Source: Fimbriimonadaceae bacterium (GTDB taxonomy: Bacteria; Armatimonadota; Fimbriimonadia; Fimbriimonadales; Fimbriimonadaceae). From it: 64,000 nucleotides of DNA. Below, piece by piece: positions 9,623 to 18,806 of this stretch. Each line of letters starts with the position of its first letter. The first letter of the stretch is position 1. The translations under genes and the position numbers were made by a program. Where the stretch lies: NCBI GenBank assembly GCA_019638795.1, contig JAHBTB010000004.1, forward strand, positions 62,001-126,000. Reading direction: 5' to 3'. A model generated the notes under the pieces. That model worked only from the letters and a program-made list of their open reading frames with translations, searched no databases and was not told the origin of the DNA.

Positions 9623-10213
9623 ATGACGAAGGGCAGGCTGGAAGCGTTCACCGACGGCGTCGTCGCGATCCTCATCACGATCATGGTGTTGGAACTGAAG
9701 GTTCCCCATGGGAGCGACCTTTCGGCCCTTCGGGAGATCTATCCCACGCTCCTCGCCTATTTGATGAGCTTTGTGCTTGTCGGAATCTACTGGAACAACC
9801 ACCACCACATGATGCATGCGGCCAAGCACGTCGATGGAGGGGTCATGTGGTCAAACTTGAACCTGCTCTTTTGGCTTTCGCTTGTCCCTTTCACGACGAA
9901 CTGGATGGACGAGACGATGTTCGCGCCGACGACGGTCGGCGTGTACGGCGTCAACCTGCTTCTGTGCGCCATTGCTTACGCCATCCTGGTCCGGGCCTTG
10001 GTGCGCCTGCATGGACGCCAGTCTGACCTGGCCCAAAGGATCGGCAGAGACTACAAGGGGAACCTCTCGGTCGTGTTCTATGTTGTCGGTGTCGCCGTGT
10101 CGTACTGGCTGCCGGCGGTGGCCCTTGCTTGTTACGTCGCCGTCACCCTCACGTGGCTCGTGCCCGACCGGCGGTTCGCCCATCACGGAAGTGGTGGGAA
10201 TGAAAGTGGCTGA
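9623..10213 (+). CDS. TMEM175/DUF1211-family membrane channel
   Basis: The 196-residue protein begins RLEAFTDGVVAILIT, the family signature in which the first helix carries R...F-[ST]-D (here F9, T10, D11). Six hydrophobic segments are visible, as in one bacterial TMEM175 repeat. The second segment ends in the histidine-rich NNHHHMMH. Bacterial members conduct K+ with low selectivity and work as tetramers. The gene stands alone between tRNA-Gln and a thioredoxin-like gene. The family call is firm; the physiological role is not known. Confidence 0.88.
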   Translation: MTKGRLEAFTDGVVAILITIMVLELKVPHGSDLSALREIYPTLLAYLMSFVLVGIYWNNHHHMMHAAKHVDGGVMWSNLNLLFWLSLVPFTTNWMDETMFAPTTVGVYGVNLLLCAIAYAILVRALVRLHGRQSDLAQRIGRDYKGNLSVVFYVVGVAVSYWLPAVALACYVAVTLTWLVPDRRFAHHGSGGNESG

Positions 10214-10220
10214 TCTCCGG

Positions 10221-10231
10221 TATCTTGGGCC
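10221..10231 (+). promoter_or_regulatory. Leaderless-type -10 box (GGTATCTT)
   Basis: TATCTT at 10221-10226 preceded by GG ends 5 nt before ATG 10232. The intervening GGGCC is not a ribosome binding site. Confidence 0.55.
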
Positions 10232-11110
10232 ATGTTTGCCCGAACCGGATCCGTTGTAGCTGTGGTCGTGGCCATGTCGGCCCTGATTGGCTGGGCACCG
10301 GCCCAGAACGCGGCCAGAACCAAGCCGTCGGCCAAGGGTGAGGCGATCATGCAGGTGATCACCAAACTCCGGACGATGCCGGATGACGAGCGTGCGGCCA
10401 AGACGAAGGAACTCGCCCTCGATATTCGGACGTTGACGGATCCGAGCGAGCGGCTCTCCCTGGCTGCCGTCCTTTCGAACCTGGCCACCGAAGGCGACTT
10501 TGGCCGTGACACTCTGCAAACCGTCACGACGACGCTCGACCAGGCCCTGGAAAAGTCGACCGGCCCGGTCGACGACTTTGTCTGCGACCAACTTGCCGCC
10601 CTTGAACGCTACGAGGGAATGACCGTCCATTACGCGGGGAAACCGCTTGCCGCAGCCCGAAAGAGGCTCGCCGACCTCGACGCCAAGCGGGCGACCGTCG
10701 ACTTCACCCTCAAGGACCTCGACGGGAAAGAATGGACCTTGTCCAAACTCAAGGGGAAAGTCGTGCTGGTCAATTTTTGGGCGACATGGTGTCCACCGTG
10801 CCGGAAGGAGATGCCCGACATCGAACAACTGAGCAAGGAGTTCAAGGACCAGGGACTCGTCGTGCTCGCCATCTCCGATGAGAAGCAGGACGTCGTCGAG
10901 AAGTTCATCAAAGAAAAGGGCTACACCTACCCGGTCTTGCTTGATCCAGGCAGGGAAGTGGCCGGCAAGCGGTATGAAGTCTCGGGCATTCCCAAGAACT
11001 TCATCTACGACCGCGAGGGGCGGCTGGTCGCCCAGTCCATTGACATGAGGACACGCCGACAGTTCCTCGCGTTGCTCGCCAAGGCAGGACTGAAGGAAAG
11101 GAAGGGGTGA
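10232..11110 (+). CDS. TlpA-like exported thioredoxin-fold protein
   Basis: The 292-residue protein has a signal peptide (cut near residue 25), an uncharacterised helical region (about 30-145), and a TlpA/AhpC-TSA-type thioredoxin domain. Its active site is W186-C-P-P-C190, within VLVNFWATWCPPCRKEMPDIE. The cis-proline segment is VSGIPKNFIYDREG. It probably acts as a membrane-side thiol oxidoreductase. The next gene starts inside its stop region with a 4-nt overlap (GTGA), so the two are co-translated. Confidence 0.9.
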   Translation: MFARTGSVVAVVVAMSALIGWAPAQNAARTKPSAKGEAIMQVITKLRTMPDDERAAKTKELALDIRTLTDPSERLSLAAVLSNLATEGDFGRDTLQTVTTTLDQALEKSTGPVDDFVCDQLAALERYEGMTVHYAGKPLAAARKRLADLDAKRATVDFTLKDLDGKEWTLSKLKGKVVLVNFWATWCPPCRKEMPDIEQLSKEFKDQGLVVLAISDEKQDVVEKFIKEKGYTYPVLLDPGREVAGKRYEVSGIPKNFIYDREGRLVAQSIDMRTRRQFLALLAKAGLKERKG

Positions 11111-12375
11111 CGCGCCGCGCGTTTCTCGCGACGGCCGCCACGGCGGCCTTCACCGACCGGGCGCTCTCCGTCGTCGAGTCGGCGGCGGCCCGGGCTCCTG
11201 TCCACGCCCTAGAAGCGGCCGAGGACGAGGGGTTCTGGTCACAGGTCCAGCAAGCGTTCACCCTGGACCGAGCAGTTGTCAATTTCAACAACGGCGGCGT
11301 TTGTCCGTCGCCGAGGGTGGTGCACGAAGCCCTGAAACGGACGCTTGACTACAGCAACCAGGCGCCGAGTTACTACATGTGGCGGCACGCCGAACCCGAA
11401 GTGGAGAACGTCCGCCGACGCCTCGCCCGGATGTTCGGGGCTGACGCCGAAGAAGTCGCCATCACCCGCAACGCGAGCGAAGCCTTGGAGACCTGTCTCA
11501 TGGGCTTAGACCTCGAGCCAGGCGACGAGATACTCACCAGCGACCAAGACTATCCTCGGATGATCACGACGATCAAGCAGCGGGAGCTCCGGGAGAAGGT
11601 GAAGCTGGTGCAGGTCGTCGCCCCGTCTCCACCACGGTCGGTCGAGCAGGTCGTCAAGGCGTTCGAGGCGGGCATCACGGACAAGACCAAACTGATCCTC
11701 GTCAGTCACGTGGTGTTCCTCAATGGGACGATCAACCCGGTCAGGCAGGTCTGCGACCTGGGCCGGTCGAGGGGCGTCCCGGTCATCGTCGACGGGGCCC
11801 ACGCCTTCGCCCAGTTCCCCATGCGGCGTGACGACTTGGGTTGCGACTACTACGGTGTCTCTCTGCACAAGTGGCTCCTTGCCCCGGTGGGGACCGGCAT
11901 GCTCTGCGTCAGGCGGGAGAAGGTCAAAGGCTTGTGGCCCTTGATGGCGGCGACCGAAGAGCAGGCCGACAACATCCGCAAATTTGAGGAGATCGGTACC
12001 CACCCGGCCGCCAACCATAACGCGATCGCCGAGGCGCTCACGTTCACGGAGATGATCGGACTTGAGAGAAAGGCGGCCAGACTACGCTATCTGCGTTCCC
12101 GATGGGCCGACGCCCTGAAAGGCGAGAAGAAGGTCGTCTTCCACACCAACCTCTCCCCTCAATTTTCCTGTGGGTTGACCACGGTGGAGATCAAGGGCAC
12201 GACCCCGGCCGCGTTGAGTGCTTGGCTCATGGACAAGAAGGGCATATTCACGGTGGGGATCACGCACCCCCGCTTCCAGGGTATCCGGGTGACACCTAAC
12301 GTCTACACGACCCTGGACGAGATCGACCGGTTCCGTGAGGCCATGCTCGAGGCGGCGACCAAGGGCATCGACTAA
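11107..12375 (+). CDS. Class V aminotransferase (isopenicillin N epimerase-like), Tat-exported
   Basis: The 422-residue PLP enzyme starts at GTG and has a twin-arginine leader (TRRAFLATAATAAF). Family features are the NFNNGGVCPSP start of the catalytic fold, ITRNASEALE, the VPVIVDGAHAFAQFP segment whose Asp binds the PLP ring nitrogen, and SLHKWL with the Schiff-base lysine K255. The subgroup is that of isopenicillin N epimerase-like or cysteine desulfurase-like enzymes; the substrate cannot be read from sequence. It overlaps the TlpA-like gene by 4 nt, so an extracytoplasmic thiol- or sulfur-related role is possible. Confidence 0.88.
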   Translation: MTRRAFLATAATAAFTDRALSVVESAAARAPVHALEAAEDEGFWSQVQQAFTLDRAVVNFNNGGVCPSPRVVHEALKRTLDYSNQAPSYYMWRHAEPEVENVRRRLARMFGADAEEVAITRNASEALETCLMGLDLEPGDEILTSDQDYPRMITTIKQRELREKVKLVQVVAPSPPRSVEQVVKAFEAGITDKTKLILVSHVVFLNGTINPVRQVCDLGRSRGVPVIVDGAHAFAQFPMRRDDLGCDYYGVSLHKWLLAPVGTGMLCVRREKVKGLWPLMAATEEQADNIRKFEEIGTHPAANHNAIAEALTFTEMIGLERKAARLRYLRSRWADALKGEKKVVFHTNLSPQFSCGLTTVEIKGTTPAALSAWLMDKKGIFTVGITHPRFQGIRVTPNVYTTLDEIDRFREAMLEAATKGID

Positions 12376-12381
12376 GGCCGG

Positions 12382-13845
12382 TCAGTCCAGGCCAGCGAGG
12401 GCCCGCAGGCGGCGGTACACCACGACCATTGCCCAGGTGTCCTTTTGGCAGTAGTCGAGCAGATCTTGCCGGGCGCGGTCTCGCTCTGGGCCGGGCGGCA
12501 TCGCCAAGAGCCGCAGGTATGCCGCCACCGCCTCGTCACCGTTCTTTACCGCCAAGTCGTCGTATCCTTCCTCTGGGGCGAGGGCAGGGAGGACGTACTT
12601 GATCGAGAACGAGCCCTTGAACTCCCGGACGTAGACCATGCTCCTGATCACCTTGAGAAGGTCCCATTCCTTGGCCAAGAAGTCCTCAAGGAGCCCTGAC
12701 GACCCTGGCACACCTCGATCGGCCAGTCGTTTGAGAGTCTGTTGCTCGTAATTCGAATACACCGCGACGGTCGACGCCTCGGCCACTAGCGGGGCGAGTG
12801 AGGCGACAAAGGCTTCCGAAGGGTCGCCGGCGGTGTCCCAGAGGAACTCGGCGTGGTCGACTTGTCCGCCTGGCTCCGTCAGCTGGTGGGCCGACCACTG
12901 GAACGGCAACCGTTGATAGGGTCTGTTACCCGGAATTCGTGGGACGGGCGGTTCAATACCTTCAAAGTCGATGAAGAGGACAGGATGCTGCACGGAATCC
13001 AGTTCAGGGCCCAGATCTGGGTCAAGGACGGGCCGTCCAGTGCGTGCCGCCTCGCGCACCTTGAAGACGACGGCCGGAACCTTTTCGCCATCCTCAATCT
13101 GGGTGACCAAGTCGATGCCTCTGGCCCTCAAGGCGACGCGGTCCTTTTCATGAAGGCTCGGCGCGAAATAGATGTCGTCGGGGTCAAGCCGGTCGAGGCA
13201 ATGACTGAGGAACGGGCACTCGTAAGGCTCGGTGCAGTGCCGTCCGGGGGCTACCTCGGGCCTCAGGCCGCTGTCCAGCCTAAGGAGCAGGGTCGTGTCG
13301 ACGGCGGCGAACTGGGCCTGCACGTCCTTGGTCACGTCGACCTCGGTCAAGAGTCCTTGGGGGTCGAGTTCGCCGTCGAACACGTACTTCGTGTCGATGT
13401 GGACCACACTGGCTTCCTGGACGGGAACACCTGCCAGAGCGGCCACCCGCCATTGAAACGCGAGGTCGAGACAGTGGGTGTCTTTGGGCTTGGTGGACGA
13501 CTTGACTTCAGTGACGCGCCAGACGCCGTCGACCAGTCGAAGGACGTCCAGCCGGGCGACAAGTCCGTCGGCCGCCAGAGTCGGCTGAAGGAACCCGGTC
13601 GCACCGTCCTTGACGGCCTGCAGCACGGCGGCGGTGGCAGCCCGTGGGTCGTCGTGCCGGGGTGCCAACTGGGCACCAGGAAACAGGGCCTGGGCGATCT
13701 CGTCGACCTCGCGGCCGGTCTCGGCCCGCAGCTTGACCCCGACGCCGACAGGTTCCGCCTCCTCCGGCTCGTTGGCGGCAAGCCAGTGCCGCAGGCGGCA
13801 TTGGTGCAGGGCCAGGAACTGGCTCTTGGAAAAGAGGTCAGCCAA
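12382..13845 (-). CDS. DUF2779 protein: Cas4-like nuclease domain plus DEDD exonuclease-like domain
   Basis: With a TTG start at 13845, whose first bases overlap the stop of the upstream ABC exporter, the product is 487 residues and begins LFSKSQFLALHQC as DUF2779 proteins do. A longer frame to 13914 is open but unlike the family. The N-terminal half has PD-(D/E)XK landmarks D100, E113-V-K115 and Q131, and a cysteine quartet C16, C204, C210, C216 as in the Fe-S site of Cas4. The C-terminal DUF2779 domain starts FIDFEGIEPP and ends YCQKDTWAM, the acidic pattern of DEDD-type exonucleases. A nucleic-acid-processing role is likely. No cas genes are present. Confidence 0.85.
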   Translation of the reverse strand: MADLFSKSQFLALHQCRLRHWLAANEPEEAEPVGVGVKLRAETGREVDEIAQALFPGAQLAPRHDDPRAATAAVLQAVKDGATGFLQPTLAADGLVARLDVLRLVDGVWRVTEVKSSTKPKDTHCLDLAFQWRVAALAGVPVQEASVVHIDTKYVFDGELDPQGLLTEVDVTKDVQAQFAAVDTTLLLRLDSGLRPEVAPGRHCTEPYECPFLSHCLDRLDPDDIYFAPSLHEKDRVALRARGIDLVTQIEDGEKVPAVVFKVREAARTGRPVLDPDLGPELDSVQHPVLFIDFEGIEPPVPRIPGNRPYQRLPFQWSAHQLTEPGGQVDHAEFLWDTAGDPSEAFVASLAPLVAEASTVAVYSNYEQQTLKRLADRGVPGSSGLLEDFLAKEWDLLKVIRSMVYVREFKGSFSIKYVLPALAPEEGYDDLAVKNGDEAVAAYLRLLAMPPGPERDRARQDLLDYCQKDTWAMVVVYRRLRALAGLD

Positions 13846-15664
13846 CGGGCACCGTCTCGGGAGTGCTGTCCTCGTCCCTGAACTGTTCTTCGTAAAGCCG
13901 CCGGTAGAGACCACCTTTGGCGAGCAGTTCTTGATGTTTGCCCGCTTCGACGATCTGGCCAGCCTCGACGACGAGGATCAGGTCGGCTCGCAAGATGGTG
14001 GACAGGCGGTGGGCGATCGCGAACGTGGTGCGGTTGTCCATCAGGTTGTTCAGGGAGTTCTGGACGATCCTCTCGCTCTGGGTGTCCAGGGCTGAGGTGG
14101 CTTCGTCCAGGATCAAGATGCGCGGGTTCTTGAGCACCGCCCGGGCAATGCCGATGCGTTGCTTCTCGCCGCCACTGAACTTGTAGCCCCGTTCACCGAC
14201 GACGGTGTCCAGACCCTCCGGCAAGGAGTTGACGTGGTCCCAGATAGACGCCGCCTTGCATGCCGCCACGAGTTCCTCGTCAGTAGCGTTCGGCTTGGCG
14301 ACCTTGAGGTTCTCACGCACGGTGGTGTGCATGAGGTACGTCTCCTGGGTGACCGCGCCAATGATCTGGCCGAGCGACTCAAGGGAGAGGTCCTTGATGT
14401 CGCGGCCGTCCAGGGTGACCTTGCCCTCGACCGCGTCATAGAGCCGGGGGATCAAGTAGGTGATCGTCGTCTTGCCCGCGCCGCTCGGCCCGACGAGTGC
14501 GACCAGTTGCCCCGGCTCGGCCTTGAAAGTGATGTCACTGAGCGTCCAGTTCTCTTGGTCGTCCTCGTACTTGAAGAAGACGTTTTCGAAGGCGACTTCG
14601 CCATAGAACGACTTGGCGTCAACCTTAAGCGCGTCGGGCTTCTCTTGAATGTCACGGGGCATGTCCATGTATTCAAAGATCCGCTGGAACAACGCGAAGG
14701 AACTCATGATTTGCACCTGGGCGCCGACCAGTCCGGTCATGGGGAAGAACATGCGGATCTGCAGGCCGTTCAGGGCAAAAATCTTGCCGAGCGTCATCGA
14801 CGTGTCGCCCTGCTTGATCATGAAGTACCCGCCGACGACATAGAGGAGGGCAGGGGCCGCCTGGGTGATGAGACGGATGAGCCCGAAGAAAATGTATTGG
14901 ACGGAGTAGAGCTTGATCTGCCAGTCGGCCAGTTTGCGGTTTTCGCCAGAAAACCGGCTGATGAGCACGTCTTGGTTGCCCGCCGTCTTGCTCAGCAAGA
15001 CACCGCTCACGCTCAGCGTCTCTTGCATCATCGAGTTCAGTTCGCTGGTCTGCTCCTGCGCGCCGTTCCGCACCTTCCGGGCGAAGTCGCCGACGTACTT
15101 GCCGGCGACACCAAAGAAGGGCAGAAGGAGGATCGAGACGAGGGTCAGACGCCAGTCGAGCCAAAACATCGCGACGATGGCCCCGATGAAGATGGCGATG
15201 TTGCTGAGTTGGTCCGTCAGGGTGTTGCTCAGCACCTCTTGCACCCCGCCGACGTCGCTGATCAGGCGGGTTTGGATGTCTCCGGTCCTCGCATTGGTGA
15301 AGAACTTCAGCGACATGCCCTGGAGGTGCTGGTACAGCTTGTCGCGCAGCTCCATCATCACGGCCTGGCCCATGACGACGCCCAGGTAGCCGTAGGCGGC
15401 GGTCGTGGCGGACGCGGCGACGACGGTGACGAAGATCAGGACGAAATCAATGGTGATGCGGTTGAAGTCGCCCTTCTGGAAGCCGTTGTCGATGATGTCT
15501 TGGGTCAGGAAGGCGGGGATGATGCCCACCACGACCGAGACCAACACCGTCCCGACGACCGCCCACACCTTGCCCAGATGGGGCTTGAACAGTGCGACGA
15601 CCCTTCGGACGATCTCCTTGTCAGGCTTGGGCATCGAGGGGGCTTTGTCGCCAGAAGGTCGCAT
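13838..15664 (-). CDS. ABC exporter (fused membrane and ATPase domains), MsbA/MDR type
   Basis: The 608-residue half-transporter has six membrane helices in the first 330 residues and a full nucleotide-binding domain: Walker A GPSGAGKTT with K398, signature FSGGEKQRIGIARA, Walker B ILILDEATSALD, and switch histidine in FAIAHRLS. It would act as a homodimer or heterodimer exporting lipids, peptides or drugs. A -10 box 8 nt before ATG 15664 supports that start over a downstream ATG at 15634. Its stop overlaps the start of the DUF2779 gene, so both are in one transcript. Confidence 0.92.
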   Translation of the reverse strand: MRPSGDKAPSMPKPDKEIVRRVVALFKPHLGKVWAVVGTVLVSVVVGIIPAFLTQDIIDNGFQKGDFNRITIDFVLIFVTVVAASATTAAYGYLGVVMGQAVMMELRDKLYQHLQGMSLKFFTNARTGDIQTRLISDVGGVQEVLSNTLTDQLSNIAIFIGAIVAMFWLDWRLTLVSILLLPFFGVAGKYVGDFARKVRNGAQEQTSELNSMMQETLSVSGVLLSKTAGNQDVLISRFSGENRKLADWQIKLYSVQYIFFGLIRLITQAAPALLYVVGGYFMIKQGDTSMTLGKIFALNGLQIRMFFPMTGLVGAQVQIMSSFALFQRIFEYMDMPRDIQEKPDALKVDAKSFYGEVAFENVFFKYEDDQENWTLSDITFKAEPGQLVALVGPSGAGKTTITYLIPRLYDAVEGKVTLDGRDIKDLSLESLGQIIGAVTQETYLMHTTVRENLKVAKPNATDEELVAACKAASIWDHVNSLPEGLDTVVGERGYKFSGGEKQRIGIARAVLKNPRILILDEATSALDTQSERIVQNSLNNLMDNRTTFAIAHRLSTILRADLILVVEAGQIVEAGKHQELLAKGGLYRRLYEEQFRDEDSTPETVPVG

Positions 15665-15678
15665 AACTCCCTAGGATA
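15665..15678 (-). promoter_or_regulatory. Leaderless-type -10 box of the ABC exporter operon
   Basis: Read on the minus strand, TATCCT (15678-15673) ends 8 nt before ATG 15664. AGGGAG between them could also serve as a weak ribosome binding site. Confidence 0.55.
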
Positions 15679-15753
15679 CGTTGACAAAGGGCAACCTGTT
15701 AGGCCCAGTCAGAACCTATGGCCGCGTTCCCTTGATATCTTCTTGACGGGCGG

Positions 15754-16266
15754 TCAGGGCCTGACCGTGCCCGTGACGACGATCGAACCCTTGTCGACCG
15801 TCACGCTGTCGAGGTCGACCCGCATGGGGAACTCACTGGCGTCCAAGATCGGGTTGATCTTGGCCAGTTGCGCCTCGATCAGCTTCTTCGCGGGGCCGCC
15901 CATCACGTCCACGCTCTCGACGTCGACATAGACCTGGCGACCGCCCTCGATGCGGAGGGTGCATGTCGCCTTGGCGCTGATTTCCACCACCATCTTGACC
16001 GACGCCTCGCAGACCACCTTTCCGCCGGTGCACTTCACCTTGAACGCCTGCAGGGAGGCGGGTGTCTTGGCGTCCAAAAACTTGGCCACCGACCCTTCGG
16101 ACACCTCCACTCTGGCCCGGGCCGCGCCGTCGGCCGTGAGGGCGAACGGGGGCCAAGAGACCGTCGCGGCGTCCGAGGACAACGTGAAAGAGTCGACGCG
16201 GAGGCCGACATGCAGCAGGATGCCGTCGAACCGGGCCTCCATGCGTTCGAACTCAAGCTTTTCCAT
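15754..16266 (-). CDS. LmeA/DUF2993-like protein
   Basis: The 170-residue protein has the DUF2993 pattern: N-terminal strands, a central strand-rich region with VEISAKATCTLRIE, and the end segment NPILDASEFPMRVDLDSVTVDKGSIVVTGTVRP (split by family into NPILD..., PMRVDLDSV... and the closing G-strand). Related proteins such as LmeA bind phospholipids in the envelope. Unlike those, this one has no signal peptide, so it may be cytosolic or have lost its leader. It is monocistronic with its own -10 box. Confidence 0.65.
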   Translation of the reverse strand: MEKLEFERMEARFDGILLHVGLRVDSFTLSSDAATVSWPPFALTADGAARARVEVSEGSVAKFLDAKTPASLQAFKVKCTGGKVVCEASVKMVVEISAKATCTLRIEGGRQVYVDVESVDVMGGPAKKLIEAQLAKINPILDASEFPMRVDLDSVTVDKGSIVVTGTVRP

Positions 16267-16285
16267 ACGTGCGTCCGACAGTCTA
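16267..16285 (-). promoter_or_regulatory. Leaderless-type -10 box before the LmeA-like gene
   Basis: On the minus strand TAGACT (16285-16280) ends 13 nt before ATG 16266, without a Shine-Dalgarno sequence. It is divergent from the box at 16314 on the plus strand. Confidence 0.45.
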
Positions 16286-16313
16286 CGCGGAACAGAGGGC
16301 CGTGGGTTTCGGG

Positions 16314-16325
16314 TAGCTTTGGACG
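16314..16325 (+). promoter_or_regulatory. Leaderless-type -10 box (GGTAGCTT)
   Basis: TAGCTT at 16314-16319, preceded by GG, ends 6 nt before ATG 16326. Confidence 0.55.
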
Positions 16326-17531
16326 ATGGTCACCGCCCTGGTGTCCGCCTTGCTCATGGCGACGACGACTACTCCCGAGCCCTTGCGTGAGTTCCGCGGC
16401 GTGTGGGTCGCATCAGTCGCCAATATCGACTGGCCCAGCCGGAAGGGTCTGTCCAACGCCGAGTTGAAGGCGGAACTCGACAACATCTTCACCACTTGTG
16501 ACCGCGTCCATCTGAACGCCGTCATCCTCCAAGTCCGGCCCAGCGCCGACGCCCTGTACGCGAGCCGCTACGAGCCTTGGTCGGCGTATCTGTCCGGGAC
16601 ACAGGGCGTCGCCCCTGCCGACGGGTTCGACCCCTTGGCCTATGCGGTGAAAGGCGCCCACAAGCATGGCCTTGAGTTGCACGTATGGTTGAACCCCTAC
16701 CGGGCCAAGCACCCCAACGACAAGGGGCCGGCCAGCAAGGACTTCATCGGGGTGACCCATCCCGAGGTCGTGAAGCAGTATGGCGACTACCTTTGGATGG
16801 ACCCTGGCGAGAAGTATGTCCAAGACCACTCGTTCAACGTCTTTATGGACCTGGTCGAGCGCTACGACATCGACGGCGTCCACATCGACGACTACTTCTA
16901 TCCCTATCCCGTCAAGGGGCCCGACGGCAAGCCCGTCGACTTTCCCGACGGCCCTTCGTACGCTAAGTACCTGGCGACCGGCGGCCGGCTCAACAAGGAC
17001 GACTGGCGACGGAAGAACGTCGACGACTTCATCAAACGCGTCTACGAGGGGATCAAGAAGAAGAAGCGCAAAGTCAAGTTCGGCATCTCGCCGTTCGGCA
17101 TCTACCGTCCTGGAGTGCCGGAAGGGATCAAGTCCGGAGTCGACCAGTATGCCGAACTCTACGCGGACTGCAAGAAGTGGTTCCGTGAGGGATGGTGCGA
17201 CTACATGACGCCTCAGCTTTATTGGCCGATCAAGCAGACCGCCCAGAGCTTTCCCACGCTCCTGAACTGGTGGAAAGGACAAAACGTCAAGGGCCGTCAC
17301 CTTTGGCCTGGGCAATACACGAGCCGGACGAACCCCAAGGAAGGCAATTGGGGCGCGGTCGAGGTCACCGACCAGATCGACATCACGCGCAAGACCCTTG
17401 GTAAGGACGCGGGGACGGTGCACTTCAGCATGAAGGCGCTGATGGAGAACTGGAACGGGATCACCGACGCCTTGCTGGCCGGCCCCTACAAAGAGCGGGC
17501 CGTCGTTCCCGACTCTCCCTGGCTGGACTAG
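16326..17531 (+). CDS. GHL10/DUF187 family glycosidase (YngK/DigH-like)
   Basis: The 401-residue protein has a short signal peptide (to about residue 18) and the GHL10 fold landmarks: LREFRGVWVASVANIDWPS, VHLNAVILQVRPSADALY, LELHVWLNPYRA, the acidic IDGVHIDDYFYPYP, FGISPFGIYRPG, and YMTPQLYWPI. Members act on peptidoglycan-derived or other glycans; DigH cuts denuded glycan strands. Length and motifs are complete. The gene ends one base before the end of the convergent histidine kinase gene, with no hairpin between. Confidence 0.9.
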   Translation: MVTALVSALLMATTTTPEPLREFRGVWVASVANIDWPSRKGLSNAELKAELDNIFTTCDRVHLNAVILQVRPSADALYASRYEPWSAYLSGTQGVAPADGFDPLAYAVKGAHKHGLELHVWLNPYRAKHPNDKGPASKDFIGVTHPEVVKQYGDYLWMDPGEKYVQDHSFNVFMDLVERYDIDGVHIDDYFYPYPVKGPDGKPVDFPDGPSYAKYLATGGRLNKDDWRRKNVDDFIKRVYEGIKKKKRKVKFGISPFGIYRPGVPEGIKSGVDQYAELYADCKKWFREGWCDYMTPQLYWPIKQTAQSFPTLLNWWKGQNVKGRHLWPGQYTSRTNPKEGNWGAVEVTDQIDITRKTLGKDAGTVHFSMKALMENWNGITDALLAGPYKERAVVPDSPWLD

Positions 17532-17532
17532 G

Positions 17533-18777
17533 TTAAACGAGGGGGAGGTAGACGCGGAACGTCGAGCCGTGGCCCAAGCGGCTCGACACCGTCACCTTCC
17601 CACCGTGGCCCTCGACAATGTTCCGGACGATGGAGAGGCCAAGGCCGGTGCCACCCGTCTCCCGAGACCGGCCGCGGTCGACGCGGTAGAACCGTTCGAA
17701 GATTCGAGGTTGATGGTCCACCGCCACGCCGATACCGGTGTCCTTGACCTCGAGGACGGCATGGTCACCCTCGAGCGACAAGTCCACGTCGACCGACCCT
17801 TCCTGGGTGTAGTTGACGGCATTGTCAATCAGGTTCAGGGCGACCTGGTTCATCTGGTGCTCGTTAGCCCGGACCGGCAGACTTTGCGGCGCGTGGATGG
17901 TCAGGTTCAGGCCCTTCTTCGCCGCCTTGGCCTGAGTTTGGTTGACGACATTGCGCACGATTTCAGCCAGGTCGACGTCGGATTTGACGGCCTGTCCAGC
18001 TTCTAGGGCGCTCAAGGTCAGCAAGTCCTCGGCCACCCGCGTCAACCGGTCGACCTCGGCGACGATCCGCGCCTCATATTTGTGACGCAGTTCGGCGTCG
18101 TCGGGGTCGTCGATCAGCGTCTCCGCCATTGCGCGGATCGTGGTCAGCGGCGTCCGCAGCTCGTGGGAGACATTGGCGACAAAGTCGCGCCTCACGCGCT
18201 CCAAACGCCTCAGGTGGGTGATGTCGTAGAGCGACACAAAGATCCGCTTGACGGCAGTCGACTCCTGCCATGCGACCACCGCCATGATCCGCTCGGAGGG
18301 GTGCTCGAAGACGATCTCGTCCTTGGCCGCTTCACCAGAGGAAGCCACCCTTTCCACCAACTCGACGACGGTCGAGGAGAGGGTGACGGCCAGGAGGGTC
18401 TGACCCTCCGGCTCGTCGAACTCGAAGAGGGAGACCGCCTTGGGGTTGGCATATTCGATCTTTGTCTTGGGGTCGACGAGGAAAATGCCGACGTCAAGTC
18501 CCTCGGCCAAGTCGTCGAGGGCGTCCTTGTGACCCTGGAGTTCCACGGCCAAGGCGTCGGCCACCTCCACGGCCTTGTCACGCTGCGTCTCGGTCACCGC
18601 AGAACGCTGGGACATCATCACCATGGCCAGCGACATCCCGACGCCGACGAGTCCGAGGGCGGTGATGGCGACCGTTTGCATGCCGGCCGTGTGCGCGGTG
18701 GCCAGGGCGACCACGGAAACGACGACGCCCGCCCATGGGAGGGCGAGCACCCGGAACGGCGTTGGCGGGCGCGTCAT
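17533..18777 (-). CDS. Sensor histidine kinase, PhoR-like, orphan
   Basis: With the start at 18777 (MTRPPTPF) the protein has 414 residues: two N-terminal membrane helices (about 10-55), a PAS-like domain (VGIFLVDPKTKIEYANPKA), the dimerisation helix with phospho-acceptor H205 in ANVSHELRTPL, and an HATPase with N box NLIDNAVNY, G1 VKDTGIGV and G2 GTGLGLSI. No response regulator is adjacent. An upstream ATG at 18801 would overlap a CACAAT box (18792-18787) that sits 9 nt before 18777, so the shorter form is preferred. It is divergent from the P-II gene. Confidence 0.88.
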   Translation of the reverse strand: MTRPPTPFRVLALPWAGVVVSVVALATAHTAGMQTVAITALGLVGVGMSLAMVMMSQRSAVTETQRDKAVEVADALAVELQGHKDALDDLAEGLDVGIFLVDPKTKIEYANPKAVSLFEFDEPEGQTLLAVTLSSTVVELVERVASSGEAAKDEIVFEHPSERIMAVVAWQESTAVKRIFVSLYDITHLRRLERVRRDFVANVSHELRTPLTTIRAMAETLIDDPDDAELRHKYEARIVAEVDRLTRVAEDLLTLSALEAGQAVKSDVDLAEIVRNVVNQTQAKAAKKGLNLTIHAPQSLPVRANEHQMNQVALNLIDNAVNYTQEGSVDVDLSLEGDHAVLEVKDTGIGVAVDHQPRIFERFYRVDRGRSRETGGTGLGLSIVRNIVEGHGGKVTVSSRLGHGSTFRVYLPLV

Positions 18778-18806
18778 CTCAATGCTATTGTGGCGCGGCA
18801 CGCCGG

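Noticed and set aside
12382-13845. CRISPR association of the Cas4-like domain
   Set aside because: No direct-repeat array or other cas gene was seen in the window, and DUF2779 proteins occur outside CRISPR loci.
14159-15931. 590-codon open frame on the plus strand opposite the ABC exporter
   Set aside because: The exporter on the other strand has every expected motif. The plus-strand product is a His/Asp/Gly-rich shadow with no start signal.
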